Positions 8,808 to 17,017 are shown, counted from the first letter of the stretch. The stretch is 64,000 bases of DNA from S015-6 sp964384945 (GCA_964384945.1 CAYLMK010000014.1:84766-148765), one strand, 5' to 3'. Made by a program: numbers and translations. Notes: generated by a model not told the origin, from the letters alone.

Positions 8808-9356
8808 ATGAAGAACGAAAAGGTCGAACAGGGTTGGCATCGTATCTACGAGGAAGAGCCTCTTTTCACTCGGGAGCGCGTGGAAAAGACCCTGCGTGAT
8901 TTCCTCCTCTACGCCGGATACTGGGTCGGGCCCACGGAGCCTGTAGGATTCATGATGCCGGACCTCGCTGCATGCCGGACGACGGACAAGAAGCGGTACG
9001 AGATGATCTTTGTCATCCGCGAGGGGATCAACCAGGCCGTAGAGGGGTTCCGGGAGCTGGCCGCCGCCAAATGCTTCCGGAAGGACGCCCTCGACTACGT
9101 TCTGGTCCTGCCGCCGGTCTCGGAACACTACCTCATCGAGTTTCTCATCGAGAAGGAGGATTGGTTCTTCCCGATCAAGGACCATCTCTTCCAGTTGTGG
9201 CTCGTCAACCCGGAACGCGAAACAGTGGATTGCCTGATCGGATGGCCGCAGGATGACGACCTCAAGCACTATTTCTCCAACCCGAACCTGGCAGGCTTTG
9301 CCACGTACATCGCCAACAAGGCTGCCGACAGGATTATGAGGGAGGAGTTCGACTAG
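8808..9356 (+). CDS. Conserved-looking protein of unknown function in the CODH/ACS cluster
   Basis: I do not recognise this 182-residue soluble protein. It is rich in Trp, Tyr and Phe, has no signal peptide or membrane segment, and only three scattered Cys, so it is not an obvious Fe-S protein. Two ATGs (8802, 8808) are possible; 8808 is chosen because the weak GGGGTGA at 8794-8800 is better spaced for it. It lies between the acetyl-CoA synthase gene and a poly-ferredoxin gene on the same strand, so it is probably part of the same complex or its assembly. Confidence 0.6.
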   Translation: MKNEKVEQGWHRIYEEEPLFTRERVEKTLRDFLLYAGYWVGPTEPVGFMMPDLAACRTTDKKRYEMIFVIREGINQAVEGFRELAAAKCFRKDALDYVLVLPPVSEHYLIEFLIEKEDWFFPIKDHLFQLWLVNPERETVDCLIGWPQDDDLKHYFSNPNLAGFATYIANKAADRIMREEFD

Positions 9357-9481
9357 CCGGCTCAAAGGGAATCATCGCTGCGTTTCCGAAGAGCCGCCGA
9401 CAACAAGAATCTGTGGTAAACAACCGCGGCATTTTCAGGTCTTCCAACTTTGCCGTGTCTCGGAAATGGACCGAGTCGGTT

Positions 9482-9943
9482 ATGCCACGAAGATCCGTAT
9501 ACGAGCTCTACGAATTCCTCCCCAAGACGAATTGCGGCCAGTGCGGGATGAGCTGCATGGCCTTTGCCGGCCATCTGCTCGCCCGGGATGTGAGGCCCCG
9601 AGACTGCCCGGTTCTGAACGAACCCGGGCAGGAGCAGAGCAAACGCGAACTGGTGCTCCTTCTGGGAGAGGGAACCAAGAACGAGCTGACGGGCCTGATC
9701 GTGGACAACGATCTCTGCATCGGTTGCGGCGCCTGTGTGAGTGTCTGCCCTGTTCATGGAGCGAACAACCGGGAGGTGGCCCTCGGGAAAGGCCCCCGTC
9801 CGAATGAGGTTACGGTCATTCGGATCGTGAACGCCAGGGTTCACCTCGCTCATCCGGAGCTGTGCAATCGGGCGATCCCGTCGGCGCCTCCTTGCAAGGC
9901 ATGCGCCGACTACTGTCCCACAGACGCGATGGAACTGGTGTGA
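9482..9943 (+). CDS. Poly-4Fe-4S electron-transfer protein
   Basis: A 153-residue iron-sulfur protein. The N-terminus has the CxxC-x4-C...C motif (LPKTNCGQCGMSCMAFAG) of the Fe-S domain found at the N-terminus of corrinoid Fe-S proteins (AcsC/CdhE). It is followed by a ferredoxin motif CIGCGACVSVCP and a second set ending CKACADYCPTD. It probably passes electrons within the complex formed by the neighbouring Fwd-like and Cdh-like proteins, much as FwdF/FwdG do in formylmethanofuran dehydrogenase. An in-frame GTG at 9413 would add 23 poorly conserved-looking residues. The ATG at 9482 is preferred, although no strong ribosome-binding site precedes it. The next gene starts one base after the stop. 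Confidence 0.75.
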   Translation: MPRRSVYELYEFLPKTNCGQCGMSCMAFAGHLLARDVRPRDCPVLNEPGQEQSKRELVLLLGEGTKNELTGLIVDNDLCIGCGACVSVCPVHGANNREVALGKGPRPNEVTVIRIVNARVHLAHPELCNRAIPSAPPCKACADYCPTDAMELV

Positions 9944-9944
9944 C

Positions 9945-11273
9945 ATGAGCATGCAGAAGTTCCTTCGAGCTTCGATGCAGGACGAGGACCGGCGGGCCCC
10001 CGAGAAGGCTTCCCCGGGCGAGTCCCTCGAGGAGTACGACGCCGATTGCCACTCCATGGTGTGTGCGGGTTGCAGTTGCCTCTGTGACGACATCTCGTAC
10101 TATCTCAAGGGAGGCATGGTAGTCCGGACCGTGAACCTCTGCGAGGTGGGCTGGAAGCGTATCTGTTCGGTTCATGCGGAGGACCGGCTCCCCCCCCCTT
10201 CCCCTTCCCTGCTCTCGGACCGGCTCGAGCATGCGGCGGGAATCCTTCGCTCGCACGGCCCGCCCCTCGTCCTCGGTGCGGACGGCGTGGAGGAAGCCGC
10301 CATCCGGGCCTCGATGCAACTGGCCGGGCAGCTCGAAGGGATCTGGCTGCCCTGGGCCTTTCCGGCCATACGAAGCTTCTACGAGCGAGCGGGACGGTTC
10401 GGCTGGGCCACCGCCCTCCTCGACGAGGTGCGTGACCATGCAGACCTGGTCATCTTCTGGCGCGCCGATCCCCTGGAGACCCATCATCGCCACCTGTCCC
10501 GTTATTCCTTCTTTGCCAGGGGACGGTTCACCGAGCGCGGAAACCTGGACCGCAGCCTGGCAGCCGTCTGTTCGGACAAGGCTGTCATCGAACCGCTCTG
10601 CCAGCAGTTCCTCCGGGCTCCCGTCGACCGGGACGTGCCCCTCATCGAGGCCCTGAGCGGCCGCTGTGCGCCGCAAGGCCTCGATCCCCGGGATTTCTCT
10701 TCCTTTGTCGGGGCCCTCGAGCGATCTGCTTACATCGCCCTGTTCGTGGACCCCCAGAAGGTCGCCGCCGAAACGCTTGACGCCATGTTTCAATGGTCCT
10801 CGAGGGTCAATGCGCAAGGACGTCGGCGAATGGTCATCCTGCCCCTCTGGAAGGCCGGCCCAAACGTCGAAGGCTTCTGCCGGATCTCCCTGGAGCAGAA
10901 CGCGACCCCCTGGGGAGCCGACTTTTCAAGGGGGTCAAAAGGACCGTCGGACAGCGCGGCCGGATGGCGGGAATTGTCCGGAAGAGTCGGGAGTCTGCTC
11001 GTAATTCCTTCCGGAACCGACCCGTTTGACGGCCGGACACTTCCGGGCTGTCTTGCCGAGAAGCCCCGGATTGTCATCGATCCCTTCAAGCAGACACGCC
11101 GGCAGAGCGCAGAAGTCGTCATCCCCGCCGCCTTGCCGGGCCTGGAGCACGACGGGGTGTTCTTTCGCGCGGACGGACTTCCCCTGGTAGCGCGCCGACC
11201 GGAGGGTTTGGCGGACAACGGCTATCCGTCCGTTTTCGACGTCTTGTCACGCATGAGAACAGGGGGCCCCTAG
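9945..11273 (+). CDS. Formylmethanofuran dehydrogenase subunit B-like protein, metal-ligand Cys missing
   Basis: A 442-residue homologue of FwdB/FmdB, the molybdopterin (Mo/W) subunit of formylmethanofuran dehydrogenase and of the FhcB subunit of methylotrophs. The N-terminal 4Fe-4S motif is intact: C40-x2-C43-x3-C47 in CAGCSCLCDDI, with C66 in NLCEVG. Further conserved blocks include ADLVIFWRADP and HHRHLSRYS. The position that carries the Cys or Sec ligand of Mo/W in true FwdB (around residue 118, in a motif like STDCEA) holds E117 in GADGVEEAAI, so formate or formyl redox chemistry is unlikely. FhcB of Methylobacterium is also considered catalytically inactive, so this may be a structural subunit. 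It abuts the FwdA-like gene with no gap. No FwdC or FwdD homologue is visible. Confidence 0.75.
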   Translation: MSMQKFLRASMQDEDRRAPEKASPGESLEEYDADCHSMVCAGCSCLCDDISYYLKGGMVVRTVNLCEVGWKRICSVHAEDRLPPPSPSLLSDRLEHAAGILRSHGPPLVLGADGVEEAAIRASMQLAGQLEGIWLPWAFPAIRSFYERAGRFGWATALLDEVRDHADLVIFWRADPLETHHRHLSRYSFFARGRFTERGNLDRSLAAVCSDKAVIEPLCQQFLRAPVDRDVPLIEALSGRCAPQGLDPRDFSSFVGALERSAYIALFVDPQKVAAETLDAMFQWSSRVNAQGRRRMVILPLWKAGPNVEGFCRISLEQNATPWGADFSRGSKGPSDSAAGWRELSGRVGSLLVIPSGTDPFDGRTLPGCLAEKPRIVIDPFKQTRRQSAEVVIPAALPGLEHDGVFFRADGLPLVARRPEGLADNGYPSVFDVLSRMRTGGP

Positions 11274-12704
11274 ATGGCGGGGCTGGAGAAGATCCTGATC
11301 CGACAGGCGCGCGCGTATGATCCCTCCCAGGGGTGGCGAGGCGAACCCCGGGACCTGTACCTGGCGGGCGGCAAGATCAGCGAGCCCTTCGGTGACCCGG
11401 CACGAACCATCCAGGCCGGGGGCCGCCCTTTGCTCGCGGGGGGAATCGATCCCTACTGTCAACTCGCCGCCTATGGACAGACCGTCATGCGAATGTTCGC
11501 GGGCGCCCCCTCTCCAGACGAAATCGGCCGAGCCTATGCCCGGATGGGGTATGTGCATGTGCATCATCCCTTTACCACGCTGCTGACCGCAGGTCTCGTC
11601 CGTCACGCTCTGCAGCGCATCCCTTTCGTCGATACTTCGACCTGCGTGACGGTCGATCTCCGGGACATGGGCCAAACGATTCGAGCCAAGCAAGCCGGCG
11701 AATTCTCGCGGCTGGCACGCGCCTTGATAGTTGCAACCGGGGCCATCGGCCTTTCTCTTCCGTTCCCCGAACTGCGTCACAAGCAGAGGCACTATATCCA
11801 GAAGAACCTCAGCGCCCAAAAGGTGCTCTCATTTCTGTCCCTTGTCGAAGAATCGGACCTGCTGCCCATCCACCTGTGGGGAATGCCCGGATTGCTTGAT
11901 AACGAATTCCCTGAACCTCACCGGTTTCACATTGCAGGACTCGGTTTCGCCCTGGACTCGGAAGCTTCCCTCGAGAAGGCCCGGGAGTTCCTGGAAGCCG
12001 GAGGCAGCGGAGACCTGGGGTTGAGCACGGGCCGGGAACAGCTCGTCGCAGCCCCCCACGGCGCCACAGAAAAGCCCTTCCTCAGCCTGGACGCGGGCCT
12101 GCAGGCGCCCATCGGCTTCTCCGCGAGGCCGCTGCCTCTCGGCCATGCCCGCACAATGGCCGGCTGGTCCCTGCTCCGAAGGCCGCCTTCCTACTGGCGC
12201 CTGGCCCTGGCCGCCTCCGGCCCTGCCGGAGGCCAGTTCGGCGGCATGCCTTCGATCATCCAGTGGCTTGCCGACCCGAACTGCCGTCCTCCGGAAGTAA
12301 GCGAAGCTTTCCGAGGGGATGCCTTGAGCCTCTCTGCGTGGGCACGACTCACGCGGGTCGAGGCGGCCCGCTGCCTAGGTCTCTCCGATGTGGGTCATCT
12401 CCGCATAGGCGCCAGGGCAAACGTCGCCCTTTACGACCTGAATCCGGAAACAGGCGGAGACGAGATGCTCGCCGCCCTTTGCGATTGCTGGTGCCTGATC
12501 AAGGACGGGGTTCTCGTGCGGGAGGGAGGCGCCTTTACCGGGCGAGAGCCTCCCCGGGAAACCCGCCGCCGTGAGATCGCCGGGGACGTTTCCGGGGCGG
12601 CCCGATCCGACCTCTTTCAAAACCCTACCCTCCGCTTCGAGAACCTGGGCGTCTGCCCGGGTGCGCAGGGCCGGGGAGGGTGCCCGGATTACACGAGGAG
12701 GTAG
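11274..12704 (+). CDS. Formylmethanofuran dehydrogenase subunit A-like amidohydrolase homologue, metal ligands missing
   Basis: A 476-residue amidohydrolase-superfamily protein, closest in layout to FwdA/FhcA but shorter than the usual 550-570 residues. FwdA keeps a binuclear zinc centre in a motif GVDxHxH. Here the equivalent GGIDPYCQ carries Y61 and Q63 at the two His positions. Later conserved blocks are also altered: the family HCNNLGVPG region reads HLWGMPG, the HxTH segment reads HIAGLG, and the DHPNGGPF loop (catalytic Asp) reads SGPAGGQF. The scaffold is recognisable (IIQWLADP, then the C-terminal GARANVALYDLN typical of amidohydrolases), so this appears to be a pseudoenzyme. The alignment is from memory. 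The start codon follows directly on the stop of the FwdB-like gene. Confidence 0.7.
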   Translation: MAGLEKILIRQARAYDPSQGWRGEPRDLYLAGGKISEPFGDPARTIQAGGRPLLAGGIDPYCQLAAYGQTVMRMFAGAPSPDEIGRAYARMGYVHVHHPFTTLLTAGLVRHALQRIPFVDTSTCVTVDLRDMGQTIRAKQAGEFSRLARALIVATGAIGLSLPFPELRHKQRHYIQKNLSAQKVLSFLSLVEESDLLPIHLWGMPGLLDNEFPEPHRFHIAGLGFALDSEASLEKAREFLEAGGSGDLGLSTGREQLVAAPHGATEKPFLSLDAGLQAPIGFSARPLPLGHARTMAGWSLLRRPPSYWRLALAASGPAGGQFGGMPSIIQWLADPNCRPPEVSEAFRGDALSLSAWARLTRVEAARCLGLSDVGHLRIGARANVALYDLNPETGGDEMLAALCDCWCLIKDGVLVREGGAFTGREPPRETRRREIAGDVSGAARSDLFQNPTLRFENLGVCPGAQGRGGCPDYTRR

Positions 12705-12710
12705 AGACCC

Positions 12711-13466
12711 ATGGGAATCGCTGAGCGAAAGGCGCGGGAGAAGCAGATCCGGCACCAGCAGATCCTCGACGCCGCCTACGAGGTTTTCAACGAGGTCGGG
12801 TTCTTTGCGGCCACGATGGACCAGATCGCCGAGCGTGCGGAACTTGCCAAGGGCACAATCTACATCTATTTCAAGAGCAAGGAGGAAGTGTACTTCTCTC
12901 TTCTCAGCAACGGTCTGAACATACTCCTCGCGCTCCTCGAGGAAATGAAAAGAAACGAACCCCCTGCAGACCAATTGCTCGAACAAACGGCCAGGACCCT
13001 CTTCCGCTTCTACAAAGATCACACGAGCTATTTCCGGATCTTCATGACCATGCAACAGGAGCACATGCAGGCAAAGCTGTCCCCTGAGCTTGCGCAGCAT
13101 CTGAACGAGCAGGCGACGTCGATCCTGAACATTCTGAGCGCCCAGATAGAAAGGCTTGTCGCCAACGGGTCTTGTTCGGTCAATCCATGGCATGTGGCCA
13201 ACATCCTCTGGGGCGCCTTTACCGGCATCACACAGCTTGCCATCACCCGGGAGCGGTTGCGAGTCAGATCCAAACACATCGACGATCTCATCTCACTCTG
13301 TTTCCACCTGATCAACCGTGGCCTGTCGGCCGGCGTTCAGGCACCCGAGGCAACGGGGAATGCACAGGGTTCCGGGGTCACGGATCAGCGACCGGACCCG
13401 TCGCTCGCCCCTCAGCGAAGGGCTCGCAAGAGGAGGGGTGCAAGCAAGCGGGAAGCGGATACCTGA
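12711..13466 (+). CDS. TetR/AcrR-family transcriptional regulator
   Basis: A 251-residue TetR-family protein. The N-terminal helix-turn-helix is clear (ILDAAYEVFNEVGFFAAT, then AKGTIYIYFKSKEE). The effector-binding domain follows, and the C-terminal 40 or so residues are basic and low-complexity. It starts 6 bases after the FwdA-like gene, so it is probably cotranscribed with the Cdh/Fwd-like cluster and may control it. The ligand is unknown. An acyl-CoA is possible, since many TetR proteins in such bacteria sense acyl-CoAs, but that is inference. Confidence 0.85.
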   Translation: MGIAERKAREKQIRHQQILDAAYEVFNEVGFFAATMDQIAERAELAKGTIYIYFKSKEEVYFSLLSNGLNILLALLEEMKRNEPPADQLLEQTARTLFRFYKDHTSYFRIFMTMQQEHMQAKLSPELAQHLNEQATSILNILSAQIERLVANGSCSVNPWHVANILWGAFTGITQLAITRERLRVRSKHIDDLISLCFHLINRGLSAGVQAPEATGNAQGSGVTDQRPDPSLAPQRRARKRRGASKREADT

Positions 13467-13509
13467 AGCGGATTCCGTCCTTTTCAATCCCCCGATGAGG
13501 GAGTTGCCG

Positions 13510-14088
13510 ATGGATTTTCTGGAAATTGCGGCGGGAAGGCGCAGCGTCCGCAAGTATCGGGACGAGGACGTTCCCGCGGAACTGCTCGACCAGGTCCTGG
13601 AGGCCGTCCGCTGGGCGCCCTCGGGAGGAAACATCCAGCCGTGGGAAGTGATCGTGGTGAGGGATCCGGAAACCAGGAAGGCCCTTCAGGAAACCCTGGG
13701 CGGCTACAATCCGGCCAGGAAGGCCGTTCTCAACGCACCTGTGCTTCTCGTCCTGTGCGGCCAGGTCAGGATCCCGGATGCCTACAAAAAGGACAAGGAA
13801 GTGGTCACGAAGTTCGGGGACTGGTGGTTCATGTTTCATCTCGGATGTGCGGCGCAGAACCTTGCGCTTGCAGCCCACGCCCTCGGCCTGGGCTCGGTCA
13901 TGGTCGGCTTCTTCGATCACGACAAGGCGAAGGAGATTCTCAAGGTTCCCGAGGCGCACGAGGTCGTGCTGATGATTCCCCTGGGCTACCCCGCCGCCAC
14001 ACCGAAACCGCCCCAGCGTCGTCAAATATGCGAATTCTGCCATCTGGAGCGCTTCTCGTCCACTCGGTCCGATCACAAATTTTCTTGA
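13510..14088 (+). CDS. Nitroreductase-family flavoprotein
   Basis: A 192-residue single-domain nitroreductase (FMN-dependent, normally dimeric). The N-terminal GRRSVRKYRDEDVP and the WAPSGGNIQPWE block bind FMN in this family. A C-terminal CEFCH pair is unusual and could bind metal or form a disulfide. The ATG at 13510 is chosen because TGAGGGAG precedes it at good distance. It lies 43 bases downstream of the TetR gene. A second nitroreductase, fused to ferredoxin, lies 2 kb downstream. In anaerobes such proteins often act on quinones or enoyl-type substrates rather than nitro compounds. The substrate here is unknown. Confidence 0.8.
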   Translation: MDFLEIAAGRRSVRKYRDEDVPAELLDQVLEAVRWAPSGGNIQPWEVIVVRDPETRKALQETLGGYNPARKAVLNAPVLLVLCGQVRIPDAYKKDKEVVTKFGDWWFMFHLGCAAQNLALAAHALGLGSVMVGFFDHDKAKEILKVPEAHEVVLMIPLGYPAATPKPPQRRQICEFCHLERFSSTRSDHKFS

Positions 14089-14175
14089 CTGCATAACAAT
14101 ATGCGCGCTCTCTTCCTGTGCAGAACCCTGGGTAGAACCTCGGCACATGATTTGACCGGGCGGCTAGCAAATTAT

Positions 14176-14204
14176 TTGACCATTCAACTAATTCGTACTA
14201 CAAT
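14176..14204 (+). promoter_or_regulatory. Sigma70-type promoter upstream of the HpaB-family gene
   Basis: TTGACC (14176-14181) and TACAAT (14199-14204) are separated by exactly 17 bases in the AT-rich 217-base gap between 14088 and 14306. The octamer ATTTGACC occurs twice (about 14151 and 14174), so the upstream copy may be part of an operator. Transcription would start about 100 bases before the ATG at 14306. Confidence 0.5.
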
Positions 14205-14305
14205 TCCTTCCGGCGCGCTGCCATTCGCACCGGGTCTCGGTTGTTTGATCACAACACGCTTTTTCTTTGTCAACCACCTAATCTCTTGCAGGGAGGGGAA
14301 CACCG

Positions 14306-15796
14306 ATGGCGATTCGAACAGCACAGGAGTTCAAGCAGAGCATCCGGGATGACAGGGTAGTCTACTTTCGAGGAGAGCGGATTCGAGACGTCACCGAGCA
14401 CCCGTTCTTTCAGATCACGATCAGTCAGATGGGCCTCGACTACCTGATTGCCAAGGACCCCACGTACCAGGACCTCTTTGTCGATCGGGACAGGAACGGT
14501 GAGGAGATGCGATTTCTTCACAAACCCGAGCGCACGGCAGAAGATCTGCTTCGAAGGAGGAAGATCGTCCAGTTGCTGGCCCGCATCGGGTTCGGGATCC
14601 CGGGAGGGAGCAACACCACCGGCAAGGACGCGCTCAATGCGATCGCCGTGGTGTGCGATCGGATGGATCGAAAGACCGGCAGCAAGTATCGAGAGCGCGT
14701 TGAGGCGTATCGTCAACATCTTCTGAAAGACGATCCGGCCGTAATCGGAGCCGTGACCGATATCAAGGGGGATAGAAGCCTTCGCCCCTCCAAACAGGTG
14801 CCCCACCAGGACTACTATGTCCGGGTCGTTGACCGCACCAAGGACGGAATCGTGGTCAGCGGCGCAAAAGCGCATATCAGCCTGGCCCCGTGCGCCAATG
14901 AGATGATCTGTATTCCGTGCAGACGGCACCGGGAGGAGGACAAGGACTACGCGGTCGTTTTTGCGGTCCCGGTGAACGCCAAGGGAATCACCATGATCTC
15001 CACGGATCACGAGACCTCCGATATCGACAACAGCTTCGACCATCCCTTCAGCTCGAGTATCTTCTTCGCGGATGCGATTGTCATCTTTGACAACGTCTTC
15101 ATCCCGAACGAACATGTGTTCATGGACGGGGAGTGGAAGTTCTCGGGAGATATGGCCTACGCCTTCGGGAACTCGCATCGACTGTTCGCCGACTCGTACA
15201 AGTATGTGGAACTCGAGATCCTCGCAGGCGCCGCCGCTTTGATCGCGGAATACAATGGCCTGGAAAGGATTCCCCACATACAGGACAAGCTCTCCTGGCT
15301 CACCATGTACTGTGAGGCCGAGGAGGCTCTGGCCGAACAGGCCTGTGTAAAATGCGTCCGTGATCCAGGATCCGACCTGGTCTATCCCAACCCGATGTAC
15401 TCGAACATCGCGAAATTCTTCTTCGCCGACAACTATCATCAGGCAATCAAGCATATCCAGGATATCGCCGGCGGTTTGGTGTGCACGGTTCCTTCCTCCA
15501 AGGACTTCTTCAACCCGGAGACCCGTCCCCTGCTGGAGAAGTACCTCGGGGGCAAACACGGCATACCCACGGAACACAGGATCCGGGCATTTCGGCTCAT
15601 CAAGGACCTCACGTCCAGCTGGCACTCGACACTTACGATTCACGGCGAAGGCTCCCTGGCCACACAGCGGATGTCCATTCTGGCGCTGGCCGATCTGGAA
15701 AGGTACAAGGCCGCGGCCAGGAGAGTCGCGAGGATAAAGGTGGAGGACGAGCATCCCCTGTACCGTGATTTGCCGGATTATCCGCCCAAAGTCTAG
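14306..15796 (+). CDS. 4-hydroxybutyryl-CoA dehydratase/HpaB-family flavoprotein without Fe-S cysteines
   Basis: A 496-residue member of the family that contains 4-hydroxybutyryl-CoA dehydratase (AbfD) and the 4-hydroxyphenylacetate 3-hydroxylase component HpaB. It aligns along its whole length with AbfD (for example TDIKGDR, GIVVSGAKAH, FDNVFIPNE, DIAGGL). AbfD binds its 4Fe-4S cluster through C99, C103, H292 and C299. Here the equivalent positions are G100, T104, H291 and Y298, so the cluster is not expected. A strictly anaerobic setting makes an oxygen-dependent hydroxylase unlikely, so the reaction is open: FAD-dependent dehydration or isomerisation of an acyl-CoA is possible. GGGAGGGG precedes the ATG and a good promoter lies 100 bases upstream. 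The next gene, a truncated SDR, follows after 15 bases. Confidence 0.8.
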   Translation: MAIRTAQEFKQSIRDDRVVYFRGERIRDVTEHPFFQITISQMGLDYLIAKDPTYQDLFVDRDRNGEEMRFLHKPERTAEDLLRRRKIVQLLARIGFGIPGGSNTTGKDALNAIAVVCDRMDRKTGSKYRERVEAYRQHLLKDDPAVIGAVTDIKGDRSLRPSKQVPHQDYYVRVVDRTKDGIVVSGAKAHISLAPCANEMICIPCRRHREEDKDYAVVFAVPVNAKGITMISTDHETSDIDNSFDHPFSSSIFFADAIVIFDNVFIPNEHVFMDGEWKFSGDMAYAFGNSHRLFADSYKYVELEILAGAAALIAEYNGLERIPHIQDKLSWLTMYCEAEEALAEQACVKCVRDPGSDLVYPNPMYSNIAKFFFADNYHQAIKHIQDIAGGLVCTVPSSKDFFNPETRPLLEKYLGGKHGIPTEHRIRAFRLIKDLTSSWHSTLTIHGEGSLATQRMSILALADLERYKAAARRVARIKVEDEHPLYRDLPDYPPKV

Positions 15797-15811
15797 CCGC
15801 GGAGAGGCAGG

Positions 15812-16063
15812 GTGAAAACGCAAAGGAAGTCCGATGCACGGATGGACGGCCGCGTCTGTATCGTTACAGGGGCCAACTCCGGTGTCGGGTTCGAAACATC
15901 CCTCCAGCTCGCCGCGCATGGCGCACATCTGGTCATGGTCTGCCGCAGTCAAATGCGCGGCGAACAGGCGAAGGCCGAGATCGAACGGGTCGCAGAGGGT
16001 CCGATCGACCTGATCCTCGCCGACCTCTCCTTCGTAATGGAAGACCGAGGGGAAACCGCATGA
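15812..16063 (+). pseudogene. Truncated short-chain dehydrogenase (N-terminal Rossmann half only)
   Basis: An 83-residue frame with a typical SDR N-terminus (CIVTGANSGVGFETSLQLA, then VMVCRSQMRGEQAKAEI and DLILADLSF), after which the frame runs into an unrelated tail and stops. The catalytic Ser-Tyr-Lys half is absent. It starts with GTG after GGAGAGG, and its stop overlaps the next ATG (16060), whose ribosome-binding site lies inside the remnant. The simplest reading is an internal deletion that removed the SDR C-terminus and fused the remnant to the next gene. A short functional product cannot be excluded. Confidence 0.65.
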
Positions 16064-16992
16064 AACTGGACGATGTTCTGGATTGGGCCCTCAAGACAAG
16101 GCGAGGCACCCCCCCCAAACCCGTACCGACCTCCCCCAAGGTGATCGAGGAGAAGTGCACAGGCTGTGGCATATGCAGCAAGGAGTGCGCTGCCTTCATC
16201 ATCGAGATGCGGGACGGAAGACCCTTCATTGCAAGAGGCATGGACTGCGTGGAATGCGGGCATTGCGTGGCGGTCTGCCCCACCGGGGCGATTTACGATC
16301 CGCTCGCCCTGAAAGGGGACAACCAGCCTTACAGCTTTGAGGACCTTCCCTCCTCCAAGTCCCTCCAGCTCCTGTTTCGCACCCGCAGATCGGTGCGCAA
16401 GTACAAGGAGAAGCCTCTTCCCCGGTCGGTCCTGGAGAAGATACTCGATGCCGGAAGATACGCCCCAACAGGAGGAAATCGGCCGGATGTGCACTTCATT
16501 GTGATCACTTCCCCGCAGGAAATCGAATGGCTGCGGGGGGCTGTGCTGGCCAGTGCGCTCGCCATGTTCAGGAAATTGCAGAAGCTCGCCAAACCTGCCT
16601 CTTTGATCATGGGAAGCGACAACCTGGACACCTTCAATTACTATATACCGATTCTCGAGGACTGGCAGGATCGCTGGAACAAGATGGGGGATGATCGTCT
16701 CCTCTATCGCGCCCCCGCCTTGATCCTTGTTCATGGGAAGAAATGGGACGATATCGTGGGTTTCGGCAATGCCGTGGCCCTGTACCAGGCTTCTCTCATG
16801 GCGCAGACCCTCAAGGTCGGCTGCTGCTTCAACGGGTTCCTCCAGATAGCCCCCAATTTTGACGGCAAGATCAAGAAGCGGCTGGGAATCCCGAAGCAGC
16901 ACAAATGCTACGGCGCAATGGGCCTCGGTTACGAGACGACAAAATATAGAAGAACGGTCAGGAGAAGGCCCCCGAACGTCACCTGGCGCTAG
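16060..16992 (+). CDS. Ferredoxin-nitroreductase fusion protein
   Basis: A 310-residue protein with an N-terminal 2x[4Fe-4S] ferredoxin domain (CTGCGICSKECAA near residues 33-45, CVECGHCVAVCPTG near 63-76) and a C-terminal nitroreductase domain (RTRRSVRKYKEKPLP, RYAPTGGNRPD). The fusion should let the FMN site exchange electrons with an Fe-S donor directly. It overlaps the end of the truncated SDR by 4 bases and probably depends on the same transcript. The substrate is unknown. Similar fusions are common in anaerobes and archaea and are generally uncharacterised. Confidence 0.8.
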   Translation: MKLDDVLDWALKTRRGTPPKPVPTSPKVIEEKCTGCGICSKECAAFIIEMRDGRPFIARGMDCVECGHCVAVCPTGAIYDPLALKGDNQPYSFEDLPSSKSLQLLFRTRRSVRKYKEKPLPRSVLEKILDAGRYAPTGGNRPDVHFIVITSPQEIEWLRGAVLASALAMFRKLQKLAKPASLIMGSDNLDTFNYYIPILEDWQDRWNKMGDDRLLYRAPALILVHGKKWDDIVGFGNAVALYQASLMAQTLKVGCCFNGFLQIAPNFDGKIKKRLGIPKQHKCYGAMGLGYETTKYRRTVRRRPPNVTWR

Positions 16993-17017
16993 CCTGACCC
17001 CTTGGGGAGGAACCTCC

